This document shows, in pieces, positions 8,760 through 16,672 of a stretch of DNA of 64,000 nucleotides; the first letter of the stretch is position 1; every line of letters starts with the position of its first letter. Source of the stretch: Solibacillus daqui (lineage in GTDB: Bacteria > Bacillota > Bacilli > Bacillales_A > Planococcaceae); NCBI RefSeq assembly GCF_028747805.1, contig NZ_CP114887.1:1543501-1607500 (forward strand). Direction: 5' to 3'. The position numbers were made by a program, and so were the translations under genes. Under the pieces are notes generated by a model. That model ran no database searches, had not been told where the DNA came from, and saw nothing but the letters and a program-made list of their open reading frames with translations.

Positions 8760-9455
8760 ATGGATGTTTCTGCGTGGAAGCATGATAAATGGACATGGAA
8801 AGAATTTACGTTATTGTTATTGCTCGAATTTATTTTCGTAATTATAGTTGTTAAGTATGGCGTCCAATCGCTTTATCAAACTTGGTTTAACAATACCTTA
8901 TACTCAGGAACACTGACTGGACTAACAATTGCGATTGTTCTGATGTTGGGATTGTATTTTATTGCATTACGTCCTCAAAAGCTATCTTGGGGAGAAGTCG
9001 GAATAAGAAGATTTCCTGCAAAGTATTGGTTGAAAATTCCTATATGGTTATTAATAACGATTGTTTTAAGTGTCGCGTTATTAGTACTAACAAGCGCATT
9101 AGGGAATGGCGTAGACAATAGCAAGACCGAAAGCTTACAACAAAATATTAATCTATTTACAATCCTCATTGGAATTATTTCTGCGGGTATAGTCTCTCCG
9201 ATATACGAAGAGATATTTTATAGAGGGTTTATTTACCGTTGGATAAGAGTAAGGCTTGGCATGAAATGGGGTATCTTGCTTAGTTCGCTAATATTTACGA
9301 TAGCGCACTTTCCGACCTTAAATGCAATGCCAGTGAATTTCATCACCGGTGTTATGTTTGCTTGGGCATATGAAAAGACGGGTTCTGTTATTCCGGCAAT
9401 GATCATTCATGGGGTATTTAATACAATCGCAGTTTTATTAACAGTATCAGGGTAA
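8760..9455 (+). CDS. CPBP family intramembrane metalloprotease (CAAX/Abi)
   Basis: A 231-residue membrane protein with about seven or eight hydrophobic segments. The catalytic motifs are SPIYEEIFYRGFIYR (glutamate pair and FxxxR, about residues 148-162), IAHFPTL (histidine motif, about 180-186) and IIHGVFNT near the C-terminus. These define the CPBP/Rce1 family of intramembrane proteases. Members act in bacteriocin immunity or membrane protein processing; the substrate here is unknown. It sits just after mcrBC but has its own spacing and ribosome site. Confidence 0.9.
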   Translation: MDVSAWKHDKWTWKEFTLLLLLEFIFVIIVVKYGVQSLYQTWFNNTLYSGTLTGLTIAIVLMLGLYFIALRPQKLSWGEVGIRRFPAKYWLKIPIWLLITIVLSVALLVLTSALGNGVDNSKTESLQQNINLFTILIGIISAGIVSPIYEEIFYRGFIYRWIRVRLGMKWGILLSSLIFTIAHFPTLNAMPVNFITGVMFAWAYEKTGSVIPAMIIHGVFNTIAVLLTVSG

Positions 9456-9484
9456 GATGAAAGGTAGAAACATATTCAGTTAAC

Positions 9485-9524
9485 GGGCACTATCCTGGAG
9501 CAAGGGGGAGTGCCCATTTTTTAT
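9485..9524 (+). terminator. Rho-independent terminator after the CPBP gene
   Basis: GGGCACT and AGTGCCC flank a 17-base loop and are followed by ATTTTTT. The next 215 bases to the following gene hold nothing I recognise. Confidence 0.75.
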
Positions 9525-9741
9525 TCTAGGGGCATTCTTTTTAACAAGAAAAATAATTGAAGAAGATAATTATTTATAAGGGCAAATCCTAGATGTTCAC
9601 AAATGACTTCTTACTAAACAGTTGTTACAAGTCCCCATATAATGGGCTTAGTGATGTGTAATCGAGGCACGCTTTTTTTGTTCTTTAAAGAAGGATTATC
9701 GTATAAAACGTCGAATCTAGGTAAAAAAAAGGGGGCATTGT

Positions 9742-10029
9742 ATGCTTACGCATAGCGCTGAACATATGAAAGTTAATCTATTTATGACCTATGATGAATT
9801 GTCTGAATACATATTGGTGATGTTAGACAAGCATGAATTAATTGTCAAGGTACTATATTATAAAGCGAGAAAAGACGAAGTAACTGAGATAGACCTAGAG
9901 AAATTTGAAGTTGTAAAGAGTTTCGCTGCTTCAAATTTAGAGGATGCGGAGCTTATGTATTCTAAATGGAACGATGTACGTATAGCTGTTTCAATGATTT
10001 CAGAGTACATAAAAAGTCGTAGTTACTAA
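9742..10029 (+). CDS. Hypothetical protein, 95 residues
   Basis: Short acidic soluble protein with no signal peptide or membrane segment and no motif I recognise. ATG follows AAAAGGGGGC at good spacing, and codon pattern looks genuine (continuous frame, clear start and stop). A helical N-terminal half (YDELSEYILVMLDKHELIVKVL) is followed by a charged region. It stands alone between a terminator and a decayed region, so context gives no function. Confidence 0.55.
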   Translation: MLTHSAEHMKVNLFMTYDELSEYILVMLDKHELIVKVLYYKARKDEVTEIDLEKFEVVKSFAASNLEDAELMYSKWNDVRIAVSMISEYIKSRSY

Positions 10030-10040
10030 AAGAAATAGAA

Positions 10041-10091
10041 TAGGGTGCACAAAATTATAAGCCTTCCACAGGGGAAATGAACTGCACCCTA
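10041..10091. repeat. Inverted repeat after the 95-residue gene
   Basis: TAGGGTGCA at 10041-10049 and TGCACCCTA at 10083-10091 are perfect complements with a 33-base spacer. No T-run follows on either strand, so it may be a weak terminator or an element boundary. Confidence 0.45.
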
Positions 10092-10250
10092 ATTGTTAGC
10101 GGTGTTTGTCCATATAGTTGTCGCATCAAGCCATATTATTTTTTCTAGCCAATCTACAGGTTGCTCCTTTAAAAACCCCAAGTTATTCGAAGCTATCGCG
10201 CTGCGCTTGATGGCCAGTTGATCTGTAACGGAAGGAAAAGTTTCTTCCAT
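10089..10250 (-). CDS. Possible 53-residue remnant ORF
   Basis: Minus-strand frame from ATG at 10250 to TAG at 10089, reading MEETFPSVTDQLAIKRSAIA at the start and DATTIWTNTANN at the end. Composition looks protein-like, but there is no good ribosome site. It lies in a stretch that otherwise holds broken genes, so it is more likely the C-terminal end of a lost gene than a functional peptide. Family not recognised. Confidence 0.25.
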   Translation of the reverse strand: MEETFPSVTDQLAIKRSAIASNNLGFLKEQPVDWLEKIIWLDATTIWTNTANN

Positions 10251-10350
10251 TACAGGTCAACAGAGAGAGGGGGATTTTTTATTCCCTCGCGACTTCCTTC
10301 ATCGGATTTAGTGCGACTTGCTCCTGCGCTAACCAATTGCGCGTTTGTCC

Positions 10351-10452
10351 CGCCGCTAAGATTGCCGTGTGTAACAAGTGCAATTGTTTCAGATTCCTTA
10401 TTACTTAATTCTTGTACTAATGAAAGAATGCGCTGAAGCCCGCCCCGATAGT
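10351..10452 (-). pseudogene. Remnant of a histidine phosphatase gene
   Basis: On the minus strand this reads RILSLVQELSNKESETIA followed by LVTHGNLSG. It is a close match to RILSLLYELNNEDAQTVA then LVTHGNLSA in the intact gene at 14036-14575. The DNA is identical for about 29 bases around 10354-10383 and 14161-14190. Homology ends abruptly on both sides, so only the central piece with the second catalytic histidine region survives. Confidence 0.75.
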
Positions 10453-10818
10453 CATGGATTTAGCAATGGGTTACCATACGTTTGCGAAAATGATGAATCC
10501 AACAGCCATTTGATTAGCCAATTAACAAGAAGAAATCTGTAATTATCATCAATCATGCTTTACGAATGCGGCAGTTGAAGGTAAAAAAATCTGAATAAAG
10601 CGCTTCAATGACGCCATTATTTCACGCGCAATCCGCAACACTATATAGAAGAGTGCAACACGGAATCGATTCAGTATCACTCTTAGTCAAGCGCATGTTT
10701 TGGTGTAGAGCCAAGATTATTAATCCATAAAATTTCCGAAAAGAAACATGATATTTTATTTGCAAAATATAGTATTTTCATAATTCAAAGTCAGTGGAAT
10801 TTATTTTCACACAAGAAA
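10453..10818. other. Decayed intergenic region
   Basis: No intact gene on either strand. Short stop-interrupted frames are present but none is recognisable. Together with the remnants at 10089-10452 and 10910-11140 this marks a region of gene loss. Confidence 0.4.
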
Positions 10819-10880
10819 TCTTAAGGATTCTTAAGGATTTTACGCATATTCTCTTAAGGTTTGAATTATAAAGTATGATT
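10819..10880 (+). promoter_or_regulatory. Direct-repeat array and promoter upstream of the two-component operon
   Basis: TCTTAAGGAT occurs at 10819 and 10829 (10-bp step), and TCTTAAGG again at 10852 (a further 23 bp). The last copy sits where the -35 of a promoter with -10 TATGAT at 10874 would fall. An array with identical 10/23 spacing precedes the TVP38 gene (13106-13146). This is the layout expected for an OmpR-type response regulator binding site. Confidence 0.6.
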
Positions 10881-10909
10881 AATAATTTAAACCTATGAGG
10901 TGAATAAGT

Positions 10910-11140
10910 GTGAAAAAACTGCCTTTCTTATATCAATTTATTGTGAACCCAAAATCAATTGGTGCAATTCTTCCAATATCAAGTTTTCTTGGTGATAGAA
11001 TGATAGAAAAAATCAATTTTAAGGAAGCAAAATATATTGTTGAATATGGTCCAGGTACAGGTGTGTTCACAGAAAAAACTGATTAATAGAATGCATCCTA
11101 AGACCATTATTTTATTGACCCGCCTACATCTTTACCTGTT
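10910..11140 (+). pseudogene. Truncated phospholipid/rRNA-type methyltransferase gene
   Basis: GTG at 10910, after GAGGTGA, opens a frame reading VKKLPFLYQFIVNPKSIGAI, later YIVEYGPGTGVFTEK, then stops at 11084. A second frame continues as LINRMHPKTIILL, the expected next block, showing a frameshift. The remaining two thirds of a normal protein of about 190 residues are missing. The VEYGPGTG SAM motif is typical of phospholipid N-methyltransferase-like proteins. It lies between the repeat-array promoter and the response regulator, so it was probably the first gene of that operon. Confidence 0.75.
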
Positions 11141-11170
11141 CAATGTCAAAAAAATTTACGGAGGAACTTA

Positions 11171-11857
11171 ATGATGTCAAGAATACTAATTGTTGATGAT
11201 GATAAAGCGATAAGAAATCTTATTTCGGTGTATTTAGAAAATGAAGGAATTCAAACGCTAAAGGCTGAGGATGCTGTTGAAGCGATAAAAATGCTAGAAA
11301 AAAATGCGTTTGACCTAATTATTTTAGACATTATGATGCCGAAAATGGACGGGATTCAAGCTTGTATGAAAATTAGAGAGGAACGCAACATGCCGATTAT
11401 TATGCTTTCTGCAAAATCAGAGGACATGGATAAAATCCAAGGGCTTGCTGCGGGTGCAGATGATTATTTATCGAAACCATTTAACCCATTAGAATTAATT
11501 GCTAGGGTGAAATCTCAATTAAGAAGATATAAAAAATACAATTCTGAGCCAACTATCGAAAGAAATGTTATAGAAATTGGTGATTTAACAGTAAATTCCG
11601 ACACGCGACAAGTTTGGGTACAAAATGAAGAAATTCGATTGACACCAAAAGAATTTGATATTTTGGAGCTTCTTGCTCGAAATAAAGGAAATGTATTAAG
11701 TGTTGCAAAAATTTATGAAACTGTTTGGAAGGAGGATTTTTTAAAATCGGACAATACAGTAATGGTACATATTACAAAAATTCGAGACAAAATAGAGGTG
11801 GAACCAAAACATCCAATATACATTAAAACGATTTGGGGAGTAGGCTATAAAATATGA
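11171..11857 (+). CDS. OmpR/PhoB family response regulator
   Basis: A 228-residue protein with an N-terminal receiver domain: acidic pocket D9-D11 (LIVDDDKA), phosphoacceptor D53 in LIILDIMMPKMDG, and a conserved lysine in LSKPF. The C-terminal winged helix is at about residues 130-228 (LTPKEFDILELLARNKGNVL, then VMVHITKIRDKIE and IWGVGYKI). It overlaps the histidine kinase gene by ATGA. Start ATG follows GGAGGAA. It is the likely binder of the repeat arrays at 10819 and 13106. The stimulus is unknown; the flanking membrane-related genes suggest an envelope signal. Confidence 0.93.
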   Translation: MMSRILIVDDDKAIRNLISVYLENEGIQTLKAEDAVEAIKMLEKNAFDLIILDIMMPKMDGIQACMKIREERNMPIIMLSAKSEDMDKIQGLAAGADDYLSKPFNPLELIARVKSQLRRYKKYNSEPTIERNVIEIGDLTVNSDTRQVWVQNEEIRLTPKEFDILELLARNKGNVLSVAKIYETVWKEDFLKSDNTVMVHITKIRDKIEVEPKHPIYIKTIWGVGYKI

Positions 11858-12924
11858 CTACAATTAAATTTCGACATACACTAACCCTAAATCTATTATT
11901 AATGATTGTCATTAGTTTTTTTGGAACGCTTGCTGTAATGATCTTCTTTGCTAAAATGGATATTTTTATCAATCCGAATGGTAGTGTTTTGCAAGCTGGT
12001 TTGTTACTAACATTTTGGTTTTTTATAGTAATAATAACGTTCATTGTAATATTTTCATTGCTCGTAAGGAAAAAAATACGGTACTTAAGAAATATTACTG
12101 AAACTGTGCAACATATTGCTAATGGAAAACTTGGGCTAACAATTGACATTAAGGGAAAGGACGAGCTGTCTCAGCTTGCAGAGAACATTAATTTTATGTC
12201 AAAGGAGTTAGAAAATAAGTTTATCCATGAAAGGCAATTAGAAAAGGTAAAAAATGAACTGATTACAAATATATCGCATGATTTACGGACACCATTGACA
12301 TCAATTATTGGATATTTAAATTTAATAAAAAATGGACAATATGAAAATAAAGATCAACGTCAAGAATATTTTGAAACGATTTATTCGAAATCACATAGAC
12401 TTAAACATCTAATTAATGAACTATTTGAATTTTCCCGTTTATCAAGTCCTGATGTACAACTAACTCTGAGTGAAGTAGACTTACCGAGCTTATTGCACCA
12501 AATCGTAGGAGAATATACTCCAATATTTGAGGAAGAGCAATTAAATGTTCAAAAGTCGATAACTGATGAGAATATCCCAGTTTTAATAGATGTAGAAAAA
12601 ATGGTGCGTGTTTATGAAAATCTCTTTATGAATGCTATAAAATATAGCATTAAACGTTCTGATATACGAATTTCCTTTAACACACTAGATAATACTGCAA
12701 TTTTAAAAGTATCCAATAGAGTAGAAAACCCTCCCGTAGAAGATGTAAATAAATTATTTGAACGTTTCTTTAGGGGAGATAGGGCGAGAATAGATGCGCA
12801 AGGGACCGGTCTTGGACTTTCGATTTCCAAAAGAATTGTAGACCTTCATAATGGGAAAATTCATGCGGAATATAAGGATGGTTGGATTATCTTTATAGTT
12901 GAACACCCTATATTTAAAAAATAA
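11854..12924 (+). CDS. Sensor histidine kinase
   Basis: A 356-residue protein with two transmembrane segments near residues 12-33 and 48-70 and almost no extracellular loop. A HAMP region follows (KIRYLRNITETVQHIANGKL), then a HisKA domain with H142 in SHDLRTPLTSIIGYL. The ATPase domain has an N box (YENLFMNAIKYS) and a G box (GTGLGLSISKRIVDLH). The tiny sensor loop places it with intramembrane-sensing or VanS-like kinases. It is translationally coupled to the regulator at 11171. A 13-bp hairpin terminator follows. Confidence 0.93.
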   Translation: MTTIKFRHTLTLNLLLMIVISFFGTLAVMIFFAKMDIFINPNGSVLQAGLLLTFWFFIVIITFIVIFSLLVRKKIRYLRNITETVQHIANGKLGLTIDIKGKDELSQLAENINFMSKELENKFIHERQLEKVKNELITNISHDLRTPLTSIIGYLNLIKNGQYENKDQRQEYFETIYSKSHRLKHLINELFEFSRLSSPDVQLTLSEVDLPSLLHQIVGEYTPIFEEEQLNVQKSITDENIPVLIDVEKMVRVYENLFMNAIKYSIKRSDIRISFNTLDNTAILKVSNRVENPPVEDVNKLFERFFRGDRARIDAQGTGLGLSISKRIVDLHNGKIHAEYKDGWIIFIVEHPIFKK

Positions 12925-12975
12925 TTTATTGCACAAACAGTTCTCGTTTTAAACTGTCAATAAAATAAACTATAA

Positions 12976-13015
12976 AAGACTATGTACATTTTAATTGTGC
13001 ATAGTCTTATTTAAT
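12976..13015 (+). terminator. Rho-independent terminator of the two-component operon
   Basis: AAGACTATGTACA pairs with TGTGCATAGTCTT (13 bp, one G-U) around a 7-base loop, followed by ATTTAATAATTTTT. Confidence 0.75.
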
Positions 13016-13105
13016 AATTTTTATACTAATTCTTCAGCCATTGGGAATCGGAACATTTTTGAAATAGTTGAAAAAATTTAGCCTGAAACCTTTATTTTAT
13101 GTACA

Positions 13106-13166
13106 ACTTAAGGAATCTTAATGATTTTAATATGATTTTCTTAATTTTCATTACTTATTGTATATA
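13106..13166 (+). promoter_or_regulatory. Direct-repeat array and promoter of the TVP38 gene
   Basis: ACTTAAGGAA (13106), TCTTAATGAT (13116) and TCTTAATT (13139) repeat the 10- and 23-bp spacing of the array at 10819-10859. A possible -10, TATATA, lies at 13161 with the third copy over the -35 position. Shared control with the two-component operon is inferred. Confidence 0.55.
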
Positions 13167-13194
13167 TATCGAAAGCAATGGGGAGATGAAGAAA

Positions 13195-13845
13195 TTGAAA
13201 AAGAAATTGATCATAATAGCTATTTGGATAATGTTTGTTTTAATATTGAATTACTTTGACTTACTTTCCCTTGATATAAATACAGTTATAAAATTTGCTT
13301 CTGCAAATAAAGATTACGCCTATTTACTGATTTTAGGCCTATGGATAGTTAGGCTCATATTATTTATTCCGAGTACACCTCTTATGATTTTGGGTGGGGT
13401 ATGCTTTAATCCAGCTGAAGCTGTATTTTTATCTACAGTGGGTATGTTTTTAAGTGAAACTTGTGTTTATATATTCTCAAAGAGTTTTGCTGGCAATAAG
13501 GTGAAAAATTATTTAGTGAATCGACAGCCAGATTTGACCAGTTTAATTGAAGCTTACAATTACAAATTACTTGCACTAGGAGTTATTAATCCAATAGCTC
13601 CAGCGGATGTAATCTGTTTCTTATCTGCTTCCGTAGGTATAAAATATTCAACTTACATTTTAACAGTCATTATTGCGAGTAGCCCTCTAAGGATATTATA
13701 TAGTTTTATTGGTATTAGTCTTAGCGAATCTAAAATTGCTCTAGCCTTAGTTATAGTATCATTAGTACTGGTTTTTACTATATCAATAAGAATTTGGAAT
13801 ACACTTAGGAGTAAGAAAAAAAATGGAGTTTCAACAATAACATAG
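13195..13845 (+). CDS. TVP38/TMEM64 (DedA-like VTT) family membrane protein
   Basis: About 216 residues from a TTG start at 13195, chosen because GGGGAG lies nine bases upstream. An upstream in-frame ATG at 13099 would run through the repeat-array promoter. The protein has about five or six membrane segments and the VTT-domain blocks LRLILFIPSTPLMILGG-like (here VRLILFIPSTPLMILGGVC), FLSTVGMFLSETCVY and NPIAPADVICFLSASVGI. VTT proteins are linked to lipid scrambling or transport and membrane homeostasis. The matching regulatory array ties it to the neighbouring two-component system. Confidence 0.82.
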   Translation: MKKKLIIIAIWIMFVLILNYFDLLSLDINTVIKFASANKDYAYLLILGLWIVRLILFIPSTPLMILGGVCFNPAEAVFLSTVGMFLSETCVYIFSKSFAGNKVKNYLVNRQPDLTSLIEAYNYKLLALGVINPIAPADVICFLSASVGIKYSTYILTVIIASSPLRILYSFIGISLSESKIALALVIVSLVLVFTISIRIWNTLRSKKKNGVSTIT

Positions 13846-14035
13846 TTGAAATTATTAACATATGCACTTCAAATAACGGTGCGTTATATAAGGAGAAATT
13901 GTTTGGAAATAAAAAAGGCATGGTTCTACTGTGATAGGACCTAGCCATTTTCATAAACCAACCAGTTGAGATGTTATCATCGTCTTTCCCTTTTATAAGA
14001 CCTTCTCCATAATCTGATCTCGTTTTGCTGCTCCG

Positions 14036-14575
14036 TCATTTCCAAACCCTTTTATACAGCGCTTCATTCAAATCTGTTTCTATCATGTAAACATCAGGAT
14101 TTGTTAATTGCTCCCATTGTTCAAAGCCAAAACTTGATGAAAGTGCATTTAACAGTAGTGCGCTAAGATTGCCGTGTGTAACAAGTGCAACAGTTTGTGC
14201 ATCTTCATTATTTAGCTCATAAAGTAAAGAAAGAATGCGCGTTGTCGCTTTAAGGCTAGATTCGCCACCTGGAAATTCTAGATGCATATCTTTAAAGGTT
14301 TGTTGTAACTTGTCGTACCAATCGGGTAGATTTTCTTTACTTAATACACGCTCCTTTAAACGCTCGTCGATTTCAATTTGAAGATTATTTTTCAGAGCAA
14401 ATGGTGTAATTGTTTGGATTGTTCTTGTAAATGGACTAGAGATAATTCGGTCAATCGGGTACGTTTCTAGAAAATCGGCTAATTGCTGTGCTTGGTCCAA
14501 ACCTGCTTCTGTTAATACTGCTTCAGGTTCTTGTCCTTCAGCTGAGCAATGTCTAATTAATATGAACTTGGTCAA
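14036..14575 (-). CDS. Histidine phosphatase family protein (phosphoglycerate mutase-like)
   Basis: A 179-residue protein starting MTKFILIRHCSAEGQ, with the catalytic RHG-type motif as RHC at residues 8-10. It continues with IISSPFTRTIQTITPFA, the glutamate region (LKERVL) and the second histidine in ALVTHGNLSALL. The family removes phosphate from small molecules or proteins through a phosphohistidine; the substrate is unknown. A fragment of a second copy lies at 10351-10452. It is followed leftward by a weak hairpin near 13910-13955. Confidence 0.88.
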   Translation of the reverse strand: MTKFILIRHCSAEGQEPEAVLTEAGLDQAQQLADFLETYPIDRIISSPFTRTIQTITPFALKNNLQIEIDERLKERVLSKENLPDWYDKLQQTFKDMHLEFPGGESSLKATTRILSLLYELNNEDAQTVALVTHGNLSALLLNALSSSFGFEQWEQLTNPDVYMIETDLNEALYKRVWK

Positions 14576-14628
14576 TTAGTATCCCTCCAAATTGAGATTT
14601 AGTAGCTGTTTGAATCAGGCTATACTCC

Positions 14629-15408
14629 TCAAACAGTTGCCCGAACTATGTAACGGGAAAAGGTAGTGGGTAAACCATCTTCTGTTGCATTTTTTTCAAA
14701 AATCTTCGTGATTGTATGTAAATCTTTTTCTTTTAATGTTTCAAAAATAGAAGGGTGTTGACCAAAACACCTAAGCTTTAGTAGATCTTCCGGTGATTCA
14801 ATAAACTCAGTACTATTTAAGGTTTCAATGGTGTATGAGTTGAAATTACTTTTCTCTAATTGCTGATTAATACGTTGTAAAACTGGTGCACCAGTTGTTG
14901 ATTCAAAGAGATTTGGAAATAATTGAGGCAACTCTTTATTCATGTCATCACCTGGATGGAGTCCAAAAATTTTGCCGCCGTCTTTAATTACTTTCCTTAA
15001 TTGAGGATATGCAGAAGTAGGGCCTTTTCGTATATAGGCACAATCAAATTCGTTGTTATCAAATGGGAGACCTTTTTTAGCATTTCCTAAAACAAATGAT
15101 ACGTTCTTCGTATTATTGAATAATCCAGTTTGAAGAAATTGCTCTGTTATATCAAAGCCTACGATTTCATTTGCAACTAAACCACATTTTTTTGTAAACT
15201 CACCGTGCCCACAACCAACATCTAACACCTTTTTACCTGCTATCATTTGCATTACTTCTTGATCAAAAATTGATTCACCATTAGGCTCGGTTAATTTAGA
15301 ATTCCAAGAGTAGCTATAAATGCCTTGAATTTCACTTAGCTGTTGATACCATTCAATTGAATGTGGCTGGACCCATTTTAAAAGTGTTTTAGGGTCAGTT
15401 AATACCAT
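14629..15408 (-). CDS. Class I SAM-dependent methyltransferase
   Basis: A 259-residue protein with motif I KVLDVGCGHGEFTKKC (about residues 75-90), acidic motif II in IVGFDITEQFL, then FVLGNAKKGLPFDNNEFDCAYIRKG covering the post-II region. It ends with a longer alpha/beta tail. This is a small-molecule methyltransferase of the UbiE superfamily; no substrate clue. Start ATG at 15408 follows AAAGGAGG. It lies 53 bases before the histidine phosphatase gene in the same direction, so co-transcription is likely. Confidence 0.85.
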   Translation of the reverse strand: MVLTDPKTLLKWVQPHSIEWYQQLSEIQGIYSYSWNSKLTEPNGESIFDQEVMQMIAGKKVLDVGCGHGEFTKKCGLVANEIVGFDITEQFLQTGLFNNTKNVSFVLGNAKKGLPFDNNEFDCAYIRKGPTSAYPQLRKVIKDGGKIFGLHPGDDMNKELPQLFPNLFESTTGAPVLQRINQQLEKSNFNSYTIETLNSTEFIESPEDLLKLRCFGQHPSIFETLKEKDLHTITKIFEKNATEDGLPTTFSRYIVRATV

Positions 15409-15545
15409 ACATTTTGCCTCCTTTCGTTATAATATGATATTAACATAAATTGGGATTTTGTTTTCAAAGACAATTGGACTTGTATTTTAAATAGTCTTTG
15501 AAACATGCTTTGATGGGCTATCTCATAATTGAGAGGCGTTAATAC

Positions 15546-15649
15546 GTGCGGTTTTTTAGGCTTTATGTGCGAATTCAGAGCATTTGCGTGCGACTTTTGG
15601 GAAATACGTGCGAATTTAGACCATTTGCGTGCGATTTTTAGAAAATGCG
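15546..15649. repeat. Tandem degenerate 20-21 bp repeats
   Basis: Five units each beginning GTGCG: at 15546, 15567, 15588, 15608 and 15629 (steps 21, 21, 20, 21). Units alternate between GTGCGAATTyAGAnCATTTGC and GTGCGAyTTTTrGrAAATrC forms. An isolated half unit recurs at 19863. An open frame that crosses the array is a by-product of the periodic sequence, not a gene. Confidence 0.7.
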
Positions 15650-15836
15650 CGGAATCCCCAATAAATAACATTCTAATAGTGCTATAAAATTCATAGCACA
15701 TCCCAACTTGTGGCTGTTATCTGTTATTTTACTTTTTTAGTAAAATACAATAATTAATGAAATTAATTTTAATAACCATAATCTTCACGAAAACAGCGTA
15801 TCGAATAAAGCTGAAGAAAAAATAAGCTCCAAAAAA

Positions 15837-15886
15837 TAAAGTAGGTGCTTTCACAGATTGTGAGAAGGCACCTACTTTTTAGATTT
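15837..15886 (-). terminator. Terminator downstream of the YibE/F operon
   Basis: GTAGGTGC and GCACCTAC form the base of a long hairpin with an inner TTCACA/TGTGA stem. Both flanks are A/T-rich, so it can work in either direction. It lies just past the 15902 stop on the minus strand. Confidence 0.75.
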
Positions 15887-15901
15887 AGTTATTAACCTTT
15901 A

Positions 15902-16672
15902 TTAATTTGTTGAATCTGCCTGTTTTCTTACTAAAAAATAGGCGGTGATATAAGCGGTAATTGGAATAACGAGTGTGACGCCTATCGCTGCACAACAAAT
16001 CGTAATCAATTCACTGCTGAACACTTTCGAATTGATGATTTCACCTAATGAATAAGAAAGGTCCTTAAACCAGATAAGTAAGGCCAAGTAACCCCCAAAA
16101 AAGGCAAAGAATAATGTATTGGTACTCGTTCCTAAAATATCTCTACCAATACTTAAGCCAAAACGGAACAGCTCTTTTCTTTCAATATTTGGGTGATGAA
16201 AATGCATTTCTCTCATAGGTGAAGCAATAGCGATTGCTGCGTCTGTAATGGCACCAATCGTACTCATAATAATGACTGACACCGCAATTTTGACGAAATC
16301 AAGACCTATATAAAATGAGAACATGCCCATTTCTTCGGTTTCCTCTTCACCAAAGCCCTGTATCATCGCGCTATTTGTGATCAAAGATATAAAGATGACT
16401 AACACAATTGTCGTCAGCATGGTAGCTAAAAAGGCAGTTTTCGTTGTCCAGTTGACTTCATTAATGTAAAAAAGGTTAATACAACTAATGAATACGCAGG
16501 CAATTAATGTTAAAATGACCGGATTGATAGTAGGGTCATTCATAAAGAATACGGTCATGATTATTACACCGAAATTTAGAAATAGGGCAATAAATGACCG
16601 AATCCCTTTTTTGCCACCGATGATCGCCATAAACACGAATAACAGTCCCGCAAGTAAAACTAATACATTCAT
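15902..16672 (-). CDS. YibE/F family membrane protein (second of pair)
   Basis: A 256-residue integral membrane protein with about seven hydrophobic segments. The family block is ITDAAIAIASPMREM, followed by ELFRFGLSIGRDILGTSTNTLFFAFFGGYL. These DAAI..ASS and G.DI.GT..NTL.FA motifs define YibE/F. It overlaps the preceding gene by four bases and carries the same motifs, so the pair probably forms one complex. Function is undetermined in the family. Confidence 0.85.
   Translation of the reverse strand: MNVLVLLAGLLFVFMAIIGGKKGIRSFIALFLNFGVIIMTVFFMNDPTINPVILTLIACVFISCINLFYINEVNWTTKTAFLATMLTTIVLVIFISLITNSAMIQGFGEEETEEMGMFSFYIGLDFVKIAVSVIIMSTIGAITDAAIAIASPMREMHFHHPNIERKELFRFGLSIGRDILGTSTNTLFFAFFGGYLALLIWFKDLSYSLGEIINSKVFSSELITICCAAIGVTLVIPITAYITAYFLVRKQADSTN

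Noticed and set aside
10218..10436. 72-residue plus-strand open frame
   Set aside because: Antisense to the histidine phosphatase remnant and with no ribosome site.
15546..15649. CRISPR array
   Set aside because: Units of 20-21 bp are contiguous with no unique spacers and no cas genes nearby.
15399..15701. 100-residue minus-strand open frame
   Set aside because: Created by the 20-21 bp tandem repeats; overlaps the methyltransferase start and has no ribosome site.
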